From positions 48,235 to 112,234 of the forward strand of contig CAJUGD010000011.1 of assembly GCA_910586205.1 (NCBI GenBank): DNA of 64,000 nucleotides, written 5' to 3'. The notes under the pieces were generated by a model. The model did not search any database and had not been told where the DNA came from. It saw only the letters and a list, made by a program, of their open reading frames with translations. The position numbers and the translations under genes are program-made. Position 1 is the first letter of the stretch, and each line of letters starts with the position of its first letter. Of this stretch, positions 35,853-45,932 are shown in pieces. The stretch comes from an uncultured Lachnospiraceae bacterium (GTDB lineage Bacteria > Bacillota > Clostridia > Lachnospirales > Lachnospiraceae).

Positions 35853-38800
35853 TCACTTTCTCATATTGGCATAAAACGCCTCAATCTGCGCCTGCTCGCT
35901 GCTAAGTCCCTTTTCCTCCATCTGCACAATGGTATTCATCATGCGCCGGTAGTCGTGAGGGAGAATCTTTTTGAATTTAGGCAGAAACTCCCCGAAATGC
36001 TCCAGGATCTCCTTGCCCTTCTCCGAATTGGTATAATTTACATGCTCCTGAATCATTTCCTTCAGTTCCAGTACGTCATATTTGTTGGTAACTTCCTCCA
36101 TAGACACCAGCTCCTTGTTGAGCCGCCGGTACAAATCCCGCCGCTCGTCCAGCACATAGGCAATGCCTCCGCTCATGCCCGCAGCAAAATTCTTGCCCGT
36201 GGGTCCAAGAACCACCACCCGGCCGCCGGTCATATACTCACAGCCGTGGTCTCCCACGCCCTCCACCACTGCTGTGGCGCCGGAATTGCGGACACAGAAC
36301 CGCTCCCCGGCCACACCGCCTATAAATGCCTTGCCGCTGGTGGCTCCGTAAAGCGCTACATTTCCGATAATAATGTTGTCCTCTGCCTTAAAGGGAACGG
36401 ACTTGGGGGGATACACGATCAGCTTGCCTCCGGACAGCCCCTTGCCAAAGTAATCATTGCTGTCTCCCACCAGCTCCAAGGTCAGCCCCCTGGGGATGAA
36501 TGCGCCAAAACTCTGCCCCCCGCTGCCGCTGCAGCTTACCATAAAGGTGTCCTCCGGCAAGCCATCCGGATACCTCCTGGTGATCTCGGACCCGAAGATA
36601 GTGCCCAAGGTTCTGTCCACATTGCTCACATCCAACTGCACGCTTTTCTTCTGTCCGTTTGCCAGGGCAGATTTCAGCTTTTTCATTAAGATCTCCTGAT
36701 CCAGAGTGTGTTCCAGCTTAAAATCATACTCCTGCTTGTCAGAATAGCCCCGGAAACGGATTCCTTCATAGGGATTGTCTAAAATGTTGGACAAATCCAC
36801 CTTTCTGGCTCTCTCCCAGGAGATATCATCCTTTTTCTTCAAAAGCTCTGTCCGCCCCACCAGCTCATCCACCGTGCGCACCCCCAGCCTTGCCATATAT
36901 TCCCGCATTTCCTGAGCCACAAAATTCATGAAATTCACCACATACTCCGGCTTTCCCCGGAAGCGTTTGCGCAGCTTTGGATTCTGGGTGGCAATCCCCA
37001 CCGGGCAGGTGTCCAGATTACAGACCCGCATCATCACACAGCCCATGGTCACTAAGGGAGCTGTGGCAAAGCCAAATTCTTCTGCTCCCAGCAGACAGGC
37101 AATCACCACGTCACGTCCGGTCATCAGCTTGCCGTCTGTCTCCAGGATCACCTTGTCCCGCAATCCGTTCATAATCAAGGTCTGATGAGCCTCCGCCACT
37201 CCCAGCTCCCAGGGAAGCCCTGCATTGTAAATGGAATTTCTCGGCGCAGCCCCGGTGCCGCCGTCAAAGGAGGACACTAATATCACCTGGGCTCCGGCCT
37301 TGGCCACCCCGGCAGCCACCGTCCCTACCCCCGCCTCGCTCACCAGCTTCACGGAAATCCGCGCCCTGGTGTTAGCATTTTTTAAATCATAAATTAACTG
37401 TGCCAAATCCTCAATGGAATAAATGTCGTGGTGAGGGGGCGGGGAAATGAGCCCCACGCCGGTGGTGGAATGGCGGGTCTTGGCTACCCAGGGGTAGACC
37501 TTGCCGCCGGGAAGCTGGCCTCCCTCCCCGGGCTTTGCCCCCTGTGCCATCTTGATCTGAATCTCCTGGGCGCTGACCAAGTAGCGGGAGGTCACCCCGA
37601 ACCGTCCGGAGGCCACCTGCTTGATGGCGGAACAGCGGTTGTTATTCTTTGGCCCCGGCGTCAGCCGCTCTAAGCTCTCCCCGCCCTCGCCGGTGTTGGA
37701 TTTGCCCCCCAGACGGTTCATAGCAATAGCCAATGTCTCGTGAGCCTCCTGAGATATGGAACCGTAGGACATGGCCCCGGTCTTAAACCGTTTCACAATA
37801 GATTCCACACTCTCCACTTCCTCTATGGGAATCCCCCCGTTCTCCTCATACTTAAAATCCATCAGGCTCCGCAGATTGATCATCTGTCCTTCCTCATTGA
37901 GAGCATGGCTGTACTCCTTGAAAATCTCGTAATTTCCCGTCCGCGTTGCCTCCTGCAAAAGATGGATTGTCCGGGGATTATATAAATGCTCCTCCTGCCC
38001 GGCCCGCTCCTTGTGGCTGCCCACGCTTTCCAAAGTCAGATCCACATCCAGCCCCAAAGGGTCAAAGGCCGTGGAATGAAGCACATGCACATCGCTTGCA
38101 ATATCGCTTAAGGTAATGCCTCCCACCCGGCTGACCGTATTGGTGAAATATTTGTCAATCACTTCCTTAGAAATGCCGATGGCCTCAAAAATCTGCGCTC
38201 CCTGGTAGGACTGGATGGTGGAAATGCCCATCTTGGAAGCAATCTTCACAATGCCGTGTAGCACCGCCGAATTATAGTCATCCACCGCTGCATAGTAATC
38301 CTTATCCAGCATTCCGCTCTCAATCAGATAACGCACCGACTCCTGAGCCAGATAAGGATTGACGGCACAGGCGCCGTACCCTAACAAGGTGGCAAAATGA
38401 TGTACCTCCCTGGGCTCCCCGCTCTCCAAAATCAGCGCCATGGAGGTTCGTTTCTTGGTCTTTACCAGATGCTGCTGCAGGGCTGACACTGCCAGCAGGG
38501 AGGGGATGGGCACATGGTTCTCGTCAATATCCCGGTCAGAGAGGATGATAATATTGACCCCGCCCCGGTAAGCCCGGTCCACCTCCAAAAACAGCCGGTC
38601 AATGGCCTTTTCCAGAGAGGTGTTCTTATAATAGGTAATGGGAATCACCTCCACCTTAAAACCAGGCTGCTTCATATATTTGATTTTCAGCAGATCGGTG
38701 CAGGTGAGAATGGGATTGTCCACCTTTAAAATCTTACAGTTCTCCGGCTTCTCCTTAAGCACGTTTCCCTCCTCCCCCACGTACACGGTGGTGGAGGTGA

Positions 38801-40418
38801 CGATCTCCTCCCGAATGGCGTCAATGGGCGGGTTGGTCACCTGAGCAAAAAGCTGCTTAAAATAGTTAAACAAGGGCTGATGCTTCTTAGACAGCACTGC
38901 CAGAGGGCTGTCCGCCCCCATGGCTGATACTGCCTCTGTCCCATGAAGCGCCATAGGCAAAATCATGGTCTTGTACTGCTCATAGGTGTAGCCATAGGTT
39001 TTCTGCAGCCGGGCACGGGTCTCCTTGTCCATAAAAGGCACCCCTTTGTTGGGGATGGGCAGAGACTTTAATTCCACTAAGTTGTTGTCCAGCCACTCCC
39101 CGTAAGGACAGCGGGCTGCATAGCGCTGCTTTAAGTCCTCGTCACTGACCAGCTCCCCCTTCACCGTGTCAATCAGCAGCATTTTCCCCGGGCGGAGCCG
39201 CTCCTTTCTCACCACATGGGACTGGTCGATATCAATGGCTCCCACCTCAGAGGCCAGAATCATCTGATCCTCATCCGTGATATAATAGCGGGAGGGACGC
39301 AGGCCATTGCGGTCAAGCACTGCCCCCAGCACATCCCCGTCACTGAACACAATCGAGGCCGGGCCGTCCCAAGGCTCCATCATAGTGGCATAATACTGAT
39401 AGAAATCCATAACCTCCCTGGGCATGTTTTTCTCATGAGCCCAGGGCGCCGGGATGGTAATCATCACAGCCAAAGGAAGCTCCATGCCGCTCATCATCAT
39501 AAATTCCAGGGCATTGTCCAGCATGGCCGAATCCGAGCCCTCCTGGTTGATGATAGGCAGTACCTTGTGCATTTCCGACTTGAAAAAGTCAGACTCCATG
39601 GTTTCTTCCCTGGCCATCATCTTGTCCACATTGCCCCGGATGGTGTTAATCTCCCCGTTGTGGACAATGAGCCGGTTGGGATGGGCCCGCATCCAGCTGG
39701 GATTGGTGTTGGTGCTGAACCGGGAATGAACCACTGCCAGAGCCGAATCATAATCCGGATCCTGCAGATCGTCAAAGAACTGACGCAGCTCCCCTACCAG
39801 AAACATGCCCTTATAAACAATGGTGCGGCTGCTTAAGGACACCACATAGGTATTGTCATTGCTCTGCTCAAATACCCTTCTTGCCACATACAGCTTCCGC
39901 TCAAAATCCAGTCCCTTTGCCACATGAGCCGGCTTGCCGATAAAGCCCTGGACTATATAGGGCATCCTCTCTACTGCCTTCTCCCCGATACGGTCAGGAT
40001 GGATAGGCAAATCCCGCCAGCCCAGGAAGGAAAGCCCTTCCTTCTTCACAATGATCTCCAGCATTTTTTTCGCCTGGCTCCTGGCCAGCTTATCCTGGGG
40101 GAAGAAAAACATGCCCACTCCGTACTCCCGCTCCTCCCCTAGCCGAATGCCTAAGGGTTCCGTCACCTTCTTAAAAAAGCGATGGGAAATCTGCATCAAA
40201 ATGCCGACCCCATCGCCAGTCTTTCCCTCCGCGTCCTTACCGGCGCGGTGCTCTAAATTTTCCACAATATGAAGCGCCTGCTCCACGGTCTTATGGCTCT
40301 TATGTCCTTTGATGTTGACCACAGCTCCGATTCCGCAGTTATCATGCTCAAACCTGGGGTCATAAAGCCCCAAAGCCGCCGGGACGGGGCGGGCAGATTT
40401 CTCACTCACTTTTTCCAT
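35853..40418 (-). CDS. gltB: glutamate synthase large subunit
   Basis: 1521-residue glutamine-amidotransferase / FMN synthase. Cys28 in DNCGIG is the amidotransferase nucleophile, so the first 27 residues are a propeptide removed in the mature enzyme. The FMN barrel has TGAMSYGSIS, GEGGE and VKLVSEAGVG; the 3Fe-4S cysteines are in MRVCNLDTCPVGIATQNP. The C-terminal beta-helix (GSSGG/GGxxxV repeats) is complete. Length and domain order are those of bacterial NADPH-GOGAT alpha subunits. Transcribed from the promoter at 40511-40539. Confidence 0.96.
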   Translation of the reverse strand: MEKVSEKSARPVPAALGLYDPRFEHDNCGIGAVVNIKGHKSHKTVEQALHIVENLEHRAGKDAEGKTGDGVGILMQISHRFFKKVTEPLGIRLGEEREYGVGMFFFPQDKLARSQAKKMLEIIVKKEGLSFLGWRDLPIHPDRIGEKAVERMPYIVQGFIGKPAHVAKGLDFERKLYVARRVFEQSNDNTYVVSLSSRTIVYKGMFLVGELRQFFDDLQDPDYDSALAVVHSRFSTNTNPSWMRAHPNRLIVHNGEINTIRGNVDKMMAREETMESDFFKSEMHKVLPIINQEGSDSAMLDNALEFMMMSGMELPLAVMITIPAPWAHEKNMPREVMDFYQYYATMMEPWDGPASIVFSDGDVLGAVLDRNGLRPSRYYITDEDQMILASEVGAIDIDQSHVVRKERLRPGKMLLIDTVKGELVSDEDLKQRYAARCPYGEWLDNNLVELKSLPIPNKGVPFMDKETRARLQKTYGYTYEQYKTMILPMALHGTEAVSAMGADSPLAVLSKKHQPLFNYFKQLFAQVTNPPIDAIREEIVTSTTVYVGEEGNVLKEKPENCKILKVDNPILTCTDLLKIKYMKQPGFKVEVIPITYYKNTSLEKAIDRLFLEVDRAYRGGVNIIILSDRDIDENHVPIPSLLAVSALQQHLVKTKKRTSMALILESGEPREVHHFATLLGYGACAVNPYLAQESVRYLIESGMLDKDYYAAVDDYNSAVLHGIVKIASKMGISTIQSYQGAQIFEAIGISKEVIDKYFTNTVSRVGGITLSDIASDVHVLHSTAFDPLGLDVDLTLESVGSHKERAGQEEHLYNPRTIHLLQEATRTGNYEIFKEYSHALNEEGQMINLRSLMDFKYEENGGIPIEEVESVESIVKRFKTGAMSYGSISQEAHETLAIAMNRLGGKSNTGEGGESLERLTPGPKNNNRCSAIKQVASGRFGVTSRYLVSAQEIQIKMAQGAKPGEGGQLPGGKVYPWVAKTRHSTTGVGLISPPPHHDIYSIEDLAQLIYDLKNANTRARISVKLVSEAGVGTVAAGVAKAGAQVILVSSFDGGTGAAPRNSIYNAGLPWELGVAEAHQTLIMNGLRDKVILETDGKLMTGRDVVIACLLGAEEFGFATAPLVTMGCVMMRVCNLDTCPVGIATQNPKLRKRFRGKPEYVVNFMNFVAQEMREYMARLGVRTVDELVGRTELLKKKDDISWERARKVDLSNILDNPYEGIRFRGYSDKQEYDFKLEHTLDQEILMKKLKSALANGQKKSVQLDVSNVDRTLGTIFGSEITRRYPDGLPEDTFMVSCSGSGGQSFGAFIPRGLTLELVGDSNDYFGKGLSGGKLIVYPPKSVPFKAEDNIIIGNVALYGATSGKAFIGGVAGERFCVRNSGATAVVEGVGDHGCEYMTGGRVVVLGPTGKNFAAGMSGGIAYVLDERRDLYRRLNKELVSMEEVTNKYDVLELKEMIQEHVNYTNSEKGKEILEHFGEFLPKFKKILPHDYRRMMNTIVQMEEKGLSSEQAQIEAFYANMRK

Positions 40419-40510
40419 AATTCTGTCCTTCCTGATATTTAGTCTCAGTCAAAAAGCTTGTTAAAATTCTCCTGCCTAAAAGCAGCAAACATCTTGTCTG
40501 ATTTTTATTG

Positions 40511-40539
40511 ATAATACTACGGATAAAGAAATTTGTAAA
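40511..40539 (-). promoter_or_regulatory. gltBD promoter
   Basis: On the minus strand TTTACA (40539-40534), 17-base spacer, TATTAT (40516-40511), 93 bases before the gltB start. The rest of the 478-base gap between gltB and eno holds no gene, only this promoter and the inverted repeat at 40702. Confidence 0.6.
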
Positions 40540-40701
40540 GACCTTTTTCGTTTATTATTTTCAGATAATTGGATAACAATAGAAATACTCAATTATTATC
40601 AGTCTTATTTTCAATACTTCGTATATTTTATCACAGAATGACACAAATCTCACTCGGCACGAATCACAGTCGCTGTTCGCTGTCCGCTCCCCCTGCTCCC
40701 G

Positions 40702-40786
40702 TCTTGTCTCGCTGATATTTGACAAAATTACACAGTCCGATGAACAAACAGACAAGTGGATTTGTCTGATTATCAGCGAGACAAGA
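40702..40786. repeat. 16-bp perfect inverted repeat with nested hairpin
   Basis: TCTTGTCTCGCTGATA (40702-40717) and TATCAGCGAGACAAGA (40771-40786) are exact inverses. Inside, CAGACAA (40749-40755) pairs with TTGTCTG (40762-40768). It lies about 160 bases upstream of the gltBD promoter. No T-run; could be a regulator site or the remnant of a mobile repeat. Confidence 0.65.
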
Positions 40787-40896
40787 TACAGATGTCTGCC
40801 TGATTCTTTTTCAGAGAAATGACGCAGGATAACTTTTTAAGTCTACCCGCCAAAAATTCAAGAAATACTGTTCCGACGGATAAATCCATAAATCCT

Positions 40897-42168
40897 TTAT
40901 TCCTGTATCTCCTCCTCAATCCGCAGAAGCTGATTATACTTAGCCACCCGCTCTGACCTGCAGGGCGCCCCGGTCTTAATCTGCCCGCTGTTCACTGCTA
41001 CTGCCAGATCTGCAATAAAGGTATCCTCTGTCTCTCCTGACCGATGAGAAATCACTGCCGTATAGCCGGCATCTTTTGCCATCTGGATGGCTTCTAAACT
41101 CTCGGTCAGAGTGCCAATCTGATTTACTTTGACCAAAATAGAATTGGCAGCTCCCTCCTGGATTCCCTTCTTCAGCCGCTTTGTATTGGTCACAAACAAG
41201 TCATCCCCCACTAGCTGCACCCGATCTCCCAGTGTCCTTGTGAGAAGCTTCCAGCCTTCCCAGTCTTCCTCCTGCAGCCCGTCCTCAATAGAACAGATGG
41301 GGAAATGCTCCGTAAGCCTTTTAAAATACTCCACCATTTCCTCTGCTGTCCGCTCCACCCGTCTTCCTGACATCTGGCTCTCACCTGGAAAGATATATCT
41401 TTTGCTTGTCTCATCATAAAGTTCACTTGCCGCCGCATCAATGGCAATCTTAAAATCCGTTCCCGGATCATACCCGCTTCTTTTGACTGCATCCACCAGG
41501 CAGGAAAGAACTTCCTCCGAGTTCTTCAGATTCGGAGCAAAACCTCCTTCATCTCCCACGGCTGTACTGTATCCGCCTTCTTTTAGCAGAACCTTTAATG
41601 TCTGATACACCTCAGCACACATTAAAAGCCCCTGGGAAAAAGATCTGGCTCCTACAGGCATAATCATAAATTCCTGCAGATCTACCGTATTGTCTGCATG
41701 AACACCCCCGTTTAATACATTCATCATTGGAACCGGAAGGGTTCTGGCATTCACTCCGCCCAGATACCGATAAAGAGGAATCCGCTGCTGCGCGGCGCAG
41801 GCCCTGGCCACGGCAAGAGACGCCCCCAACACTCCATTGGCTCCCAGACGCGACTTATTCTCTGTACCGTCCGCTTCCCGCAGCAGCCGATCAATACGCG
41901 CCTGATAAAAGGCATCCTCAAACATCAGCACCTCTGCCAGCACCGTATTGACATTTTCCACTGCCTTTAAAACGCCCTTTCCATGATACCTTGATCCGCC
42001 GTCCCTCAGCTCTGCTGCCTCATATTTTCCTGTAGAAGCCCCTGACGGAACCGCTGCCCGCCCTATAGCGCCTCCCTCCAAACGAACCTCTACCTCCAGA
42101 GTGGGATTTCCTCTGGAATCCAGAATTTCCCTGGCACATACCCCTGCAATCTCAAATTCTCCACACAT
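40897..42168 (-). CDS. eno: enolase
   Basis: 423-residue phosphopyruvate hydratase (2-phosphoglycerate to PEP). Signatures: ILDSRGNPTLEVEV, AAVPSGASTGKYEA, the catalytic-loop GDEGGFAP, metal ligands in FKIAIDAAASELYD, SIEDGLQEEDWEGW and LVGDDLF, and the active-site lysine and histidine in ILVKVNQIGT and SHRSGETEDTFIADL. The N-terminus MCGEFEIAGVCAREI is slightly unusual. The gene stands alone rather than in a glycolytic operon, so it may be a second copy. Its translation start is enclosed in a perfect inverted repeat (next entry). Confidence 0.93.
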   Translation of the reverse strand: MCGEFEIAGVCAREILDSRGNPTLEVEVRLEGGAIGRAAVPSGASTGKYEAAELRDGGSRYHGKGVLKAVENVNTVLAEVLMFEDAFYQARIDRLLREADGTENKSRLGANGVLGASLAVARACAAQQRIPLYRYLGGVNARTLPVPMMNVLNGGVHADNTVDLQEFMIMPVGARSFSQGLLMCAEVYQTLKVLLKEGGYSTAVGDEGGFAPNLKNSEEVLSCLVDAVKRSGYDPGTDFKIAIDAAASELYDETSKRYIFPGESQMSGRRVERTAEEMVEYFKRLTEHFPICSIEDGLQEEDWEGWKLLTRTLGDRVQLVGDDLFVTNTKRLKKGIQEGAANSILVKVNQIGTLTESLEAIQMAKDAGYTAVISHRSGETEDTFIADLAVAVNSGQIKTGAPCRSERVAKYNQLLRIEEEIQE

Positions 42169-42218
42169 AAAAACAGCCTCCTTCTTTCATCTATAAAATA
42201 AGGATGGCTGTTTTTATG
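42166..42218 (-). promoter_or_regulatory. 13-bp inverted repeat burying the eno start codon
   Basis: CATAAAAACAGCC (42166-42178) is the exact inverse of GGCTGTTTTTATG (42206-42218). In the minus-strand mRNA the 3' arm contains the end of the AAGGAGG ribosome site and the AUG itself; the rest of the site lies in the 27-base loop. Formation of the stem would shut translation; the CAGCC/GGCTG stem followed by U5 could equally act as an attenuator. Confidence 0.7.
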
Positions 42219-42239
42219 ATTTCTTATTCACATGATGTT

Positions 42240-42306
42240 GGGGGCAAAAGGTCTTTTGACCCCTCTGATACTGGATTGCTCCGTACTTTTGACCCTGATA
42301 TCTTCA
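42240..42306. repeat. short dispersed repeat, second copy
   Basis: Shares CTTTTGACCCCTCTGATAC and TTTTGACCCTG with the element at 4325-4390, in the same orientation and with the same GGATTGC in the middle. Lies between eno and pheT. Confidence 0.7.
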
Positions 42307-42349
42307 CATAGAAGCAGGCGTTACTGTTCACAGGCAATTCACCTGCGTT

Positions 42350-44770
42350 TTACGCCCTCAGCTCAATTCCCAATCCCTTCAGGCCGTTTAAAATCTTCTT
42401 CATTACTCCATTCACCTCATCATCTGTCAAAGTATGATCCTTTGCCCGGAAGGTAATGGAATAGGCCACAGATTTGTACCCTGACACAATCTGAGATCCC
42501 TCATAGATATCAAACAGCTTACAGCCTTCTAACAGCTTTCCGCCTCTCTGTGTCAGTACATCCTCAATCTGACCTACTAAAATTTCCTTGGGAACTACCA
42601 TACTCAAATCCCTGGTCACTGCAGGATATTTTGCCAAACCCTGATATTTTCTGTCAAAATCAGCAAACGGAATCACTGCCGGCATGTCCAGCACTGCCAC
42701 ATAGGTGCGCTCGCCAATCTTATAGCGGTCTGCCACATCCGGATGCAGCTCACCGATATATCCTACTGCTGTATTTTCATATAGGATCTCCGCCTTTCTC
42801 CCCGGATGCAGGTAAGGACGGCTGCATTTCGGATCATAATGAACCTTTTTCCTCATTCCCAGCTTGTCAAACAGCTCCTCAACAACCCCCTTCATCGTAA
42901 AGAAATCCCCTTCCCCGTACATTCCAAGGGTAAACTGCATCCTCTCGTCCGGCAGTTCGGTCAGAGGAAGATTCTTAGGCAGGTAAATATTTGCCAGCTC
43001 ATAAAGCTTAACATCCTTATTCCTTCTGTTGTAGTTGGTAGACAGGGACGTTAAAAGCCCATTCAGCGGGCTGGTCCGCATCACGCTGAAATCCTCTCCC
43101 AAAGGATTTAAGATCGTTACCACCCGACGCAGCTCATCTTCCTGCGGAATCATTAACTTGTCAAAAACCTTAGGGCTTTCAAAGGAATACGTCATGCTCT
43201 GGCTGAAGCCGGAAAACTCTGCCACCTCCCTGGCAATCTCCTCAATTCTCAGCTTATAAGACAGCTTTCCTGTTGTGGCTTCTCCTGAAGGCAGTGTTGT
43301 GGGAATATTATCATAGCCGAAAAATCTCGCTACCTCCTCAGCCAGATCTGCAAGGCAATTTAAATCCTGTCTGAATGTAGGCGCAATCACCTCCTGGGTA
43401 TTTTCATCAAACCCCAGCTCCAGCATCTTAAAATATTCCTTCATCTGCTCTGCGCTAATCTCTGTCCCCAAAAGCCGATTAATTTTATCCGGGTCAAATT
43501 TCACCCTCACCGGTTCTCTCTTCTGAGGATAAATATCAAGGATTCCTCCCACTACCTCTCCGGCGCCTAATTCCTCAATAAGCTGGCAGGCCCGGTTAAT
43601 AGCAGCCTCTGCATTATTGGGATCCAGTCCTTTCTCAAACTTTCCGGAGGCATCTGTCCGCAGTCCTACCTTTTTGGAAGACAGCCGGATGTTGGTGCCG
43701 TCAAAGCAGGCAGCCTCAAACACCATGGTCTTTACATCATCCGTAATCTTGGAATTTTCTCCACCCATGATTCCGGCAATGCCTACTTCCTTTTCTCCGT
43801 CATTGATCATCAAAACCGTGCTGTCCAGCTTCCGGATCTGACCGTCCAGCGTCTGAAATTTATCCCCATCCTCTGCACATTTTACAACAATCTTGTGACC
43901 GCCGATCAGATCATAATCATAGGCATGCATGGGCTGTCCATATTCTTCCATCACATAGTTGGTAATATCCACGATATTATTGATGGGACGGATTCCGCTG
44001 GCAGCAAGTCTGCGCTGCATCCACTCCGGAGAAGGAGCCAGCCTGATATTCTTTACCATCCTGGCACAATAGCGGGGACAAAGCTTTGTATTCTCCACTT
44101 CCACAGTCAGATAATCTCTGATATTTTCATGATTTCCCGTCTCCTTTACCACCGGGGGATAAAAGTCCTTCCCAAATGTAACGGCCGCTTCTCTTGCCAG
44201 CCCCACAACACTATAGCAGTCCACCCGGTTGGAAGTAATCTCATACTCAAACACCACGTCATGCAGGCCTAAAACCTCCACGGCATCTGTTCCTACAGGG
44301 GTATCCTTCGGCAGAATATAAATCCCCAGCTCCGGCGCATCCGGGTACATATCCCGGGAAGATCCCAGCTCCTCAATGGAGCACATCATGCCGTGAGACT
44401 CAATGCCCCTGAGCTTGCCCTTTTTAATGCGGATTCCTTCCTCCGGCAGAGGGCCGCCGTCATGGCCTCCCGCAACCTTTCCTCCGTCTAACACCACCGG
44501 AACTTTATCCCCCTCTTTTACATTAGGCGCTCCTGTGACGATCTGGATTGTCTCTGTACCGATATCCACCTGGCAGATAATCAGCTTGTCCGCGTCCGGA
44601 TGGCGCTCGATTTTCGTGATCTGTCCTGTCACGATTTTCTCCAGATTTTTGTCCAAATACTGGCATCCCTCTACCTTGCTTCCGGAAAGGGTCATCGCGT
44701 CAATATACTCCTGGGCGGTGACATCCAGATCCGGAACATATGCTTTAATCCATGATAACGCTGTGTTCAT
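42350..44770 (-). CDS. pheT: phenylalanyl-tRNA synthetase beta subunit
   Basis: 806-residue subunit of the alpha2-beta2 enzyme that charges tRNA-Phe. N-terminal tRNA-binding (EMAP-like) domain at about residues 40-150 (VTGQITKIERHPDADKLIICQVDIG), B3/B4 editing domain (VTNYVMEEYGQPMHAYD), B5 domain, and a C-terminal ferredoxin-fold anticodon-binding domain (KYPAVTRDLSMVVP). Full length. 91 bases downstream of pheS in the same T-box-controlled transcript. Confidence 0.96.
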   Translation of the reverse strand: MNTALSWIKAYVPDLDVTAQEYIDAMTLSGSKVEGCQYLDKNLEKIVTGQITKIERHPDADKLIICQVDIGTETIQIVTGAPNVKEGDKVPVVLDGGKVAGGHDGGPLPEEGIRIKKGKLRGIESHGMMCSIEELGSSRDMYPDAPELGIYILPKDTPVGTDAVEVLGLHDVVFEYEITSNRVDCYSVVGLAREAAVTFGKDFYPPVVKETGNHENIRDYLTVEVENTKLCPRYCARMVKNIRLAPSPEWMQRRLAASGIRPINNIVDITNYVMEEYGQPMHAYDYDLIGGHKIVVKCAEDGDKFQTLDGQIRKLDSTVLMINDGEKEVGIAGIMGGENSKITDDVKTMVFEAACFDGTNIRLSSKKVGLRTDASGKFEKGLDPNNAEAAINRACQLIEELGAGEVVGGILDIYPQKREPVRVKFDPDKINRLLGTEISAEQMKEYFKMLELGFDENTQEVIAPTFRQDLNCLADLAEEVARFFGYDNIPTTLPSGEATTGKLSYKLRIEEIAREVAEFSGFSQSMTYSFESPKVFDKLMIPQEDELRRVVTILNPLGEDFSVMRTSPLNGLLTSLSTNYNRRNKDVKLYELANIYLPKNLPLTELPDERMQFTLGMYGEGDFFTMKGVVEELFDKLGMRKKVHYDPKCSRPYLHPGRKAEILYENTAVGYIGELHPDVADRYKIGERTYVAVLDMPAVIPFADFDRKYQGLAKYPAVTRDLSMVVPKEILVGQIEDVLTQRGGKLLEGCKLFDIYEGSQIVSGYKSVAYSITFRAKDHTLTDDEVNGVMKKILNGLKGLGIELRA

Positions 44771-44861
44771 ATCTAGTTCTCCTATTCTTCAAACTGTGGT
44801 AATTATTTTTATTGATTGCCATGCTCTGTCCGGCACATTTTTAAACAAAAGCAATATATCA

Positions 44862-45881
44862 TCAGAATTGCTTCAAAAACCGGATATCATTTTCATAAAG
44901 CAGTCTCATATCATCAATTTCATACTTTAGAAGTGCGATTCTCTCTAATCCTACGCCAAAGGCAAAGCCTGTATATTCCTCTGGATCGATTCCGCACATT
45001 TCCAGTACATGAGGATGAACCATACCACAGCCCAAAATCTCAATCCACCCGGAACCCTTACAGAACCGGCATCCTTTCCCGCCGCATTTAAAACAGCTCA
45101 CATCCACCTCTGCGCTGGGCTCCGTAAAGGGAAAATGATGAGGACGGAACTTGACCTTTGTCTCCTCCCCAAACATTTCTCTGGCAAACTCTGCCAATGT
45201 GCCCTTTAGATCCGCAAAAGTAATGTGCTTGTCAATCACTAACCCCTCTACCTGATGAAAGGATGGGGAATGGGTGGCATCCACCTCATCAGAGCGGAAC
45301 ACACGCCCCGGCGCAATCATCCGTATAGGAAGCTTTCCTTCTTCCATGGTCCGCGCCTGAACCGGAGAGGTCTGTGAGCGCAGGCAGATCTCCGGATTAA
45401 TGAAAAAGGTATCCTGCTCATCTCTGGCCGGATGATCCGGCGGAATGTTCAGCTTGGTAAAGTTATAATCCTGATATTCCACCTCAGGCCCTTCCACCAC
45501 CTCATATCCCATTCCCACAAAAATTCGCTCTACTTCTTTTAAGGCAATCATATTAGGATGGCTGTGCCCTATCTGCGCTTTCTTTGCAGGCAATGTCACA
45601 TCAATCACTTCCCGCTTTAACTGCTCCTCCCGGACCCTTTTAGCCAGCAGCTCCTTGGTCTCCTCTAACCTGGCTTCAATCAATGCCCTGGCGTCATTGA
45701 CCATCTGGCCCACCTTCGGCCGATCCTCCGGCGCCACATCCTTCATACTCTTTAAGACACTGGTCAGCTGACCCTTTTTCCCTAAATATGCCACACGGAT
45801 ATCATTCAGCTTCTCTAAGGCATCCGACGCCTCAATCTGCTTTAATGCTTCCTCTTTGATCTTTTCCAACCGTTCTCTCAT
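44862..45881 (-). CDS. pheS: phenylalanyl-tRNA synthetase alpha subunit
   Basis: 339-residue catalytic class II synthetase subunit. The N-terminal coiled coil (residues 1-90) is followed by motif 1, motif 2 (ATHSPSFHQVEGLVID) and motif 3 (GFAFGVGLERIALLKY); the CFKCGGKGCRFCKGSGW cysteine cluster is a feature seen in many Firmicute PheS. Conserved HPALDEQDTFF equivalent is DHPARDEQDTFF. Preceded by a T-box leader that matches its role. Confidence 0.96.
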   Translation of the reverse strand: MRERLEKIKEEALKQIEASDALEKLNDIRVAYLGKKGQLTSVLKSMKDVAPEDRPKVGQMVNDARALIEARLEETKELLAKRVREEQLKREVIDVTLPAKKAQIGHSHPNMIALKEVERIFVGMGYEVVEGPEVEYQDYNFTKLNIPPDHPARDEQDTFFINPEICLRSQTSPVQARTMEEGKLPIRMIAPGRVFRSDEVDATHSPSFHQVEGLVIDKHITFADLKGTLAEFAREMFGEETKVKFRPHHFPFTEPSAEVDVSCFKCGGKGCRFCKGSGWIEILGCGMVHPHVLEMCGIDPEEYTGFAFGVGLERIALLKYEIDDMRLLYENDIRFLKQF

Positions 45882-45932
45882 ATTCTCTTTCCTTTCTCTC
45901 CTGCTCTCTCAAATCAAATACCCCGCGCATAT

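Noticed and set aside
40561..40755. 64-residue frame between gltB and eno
   Set aside because: It runs across the inverted repeat, has no ribosome site and low-complexity content.
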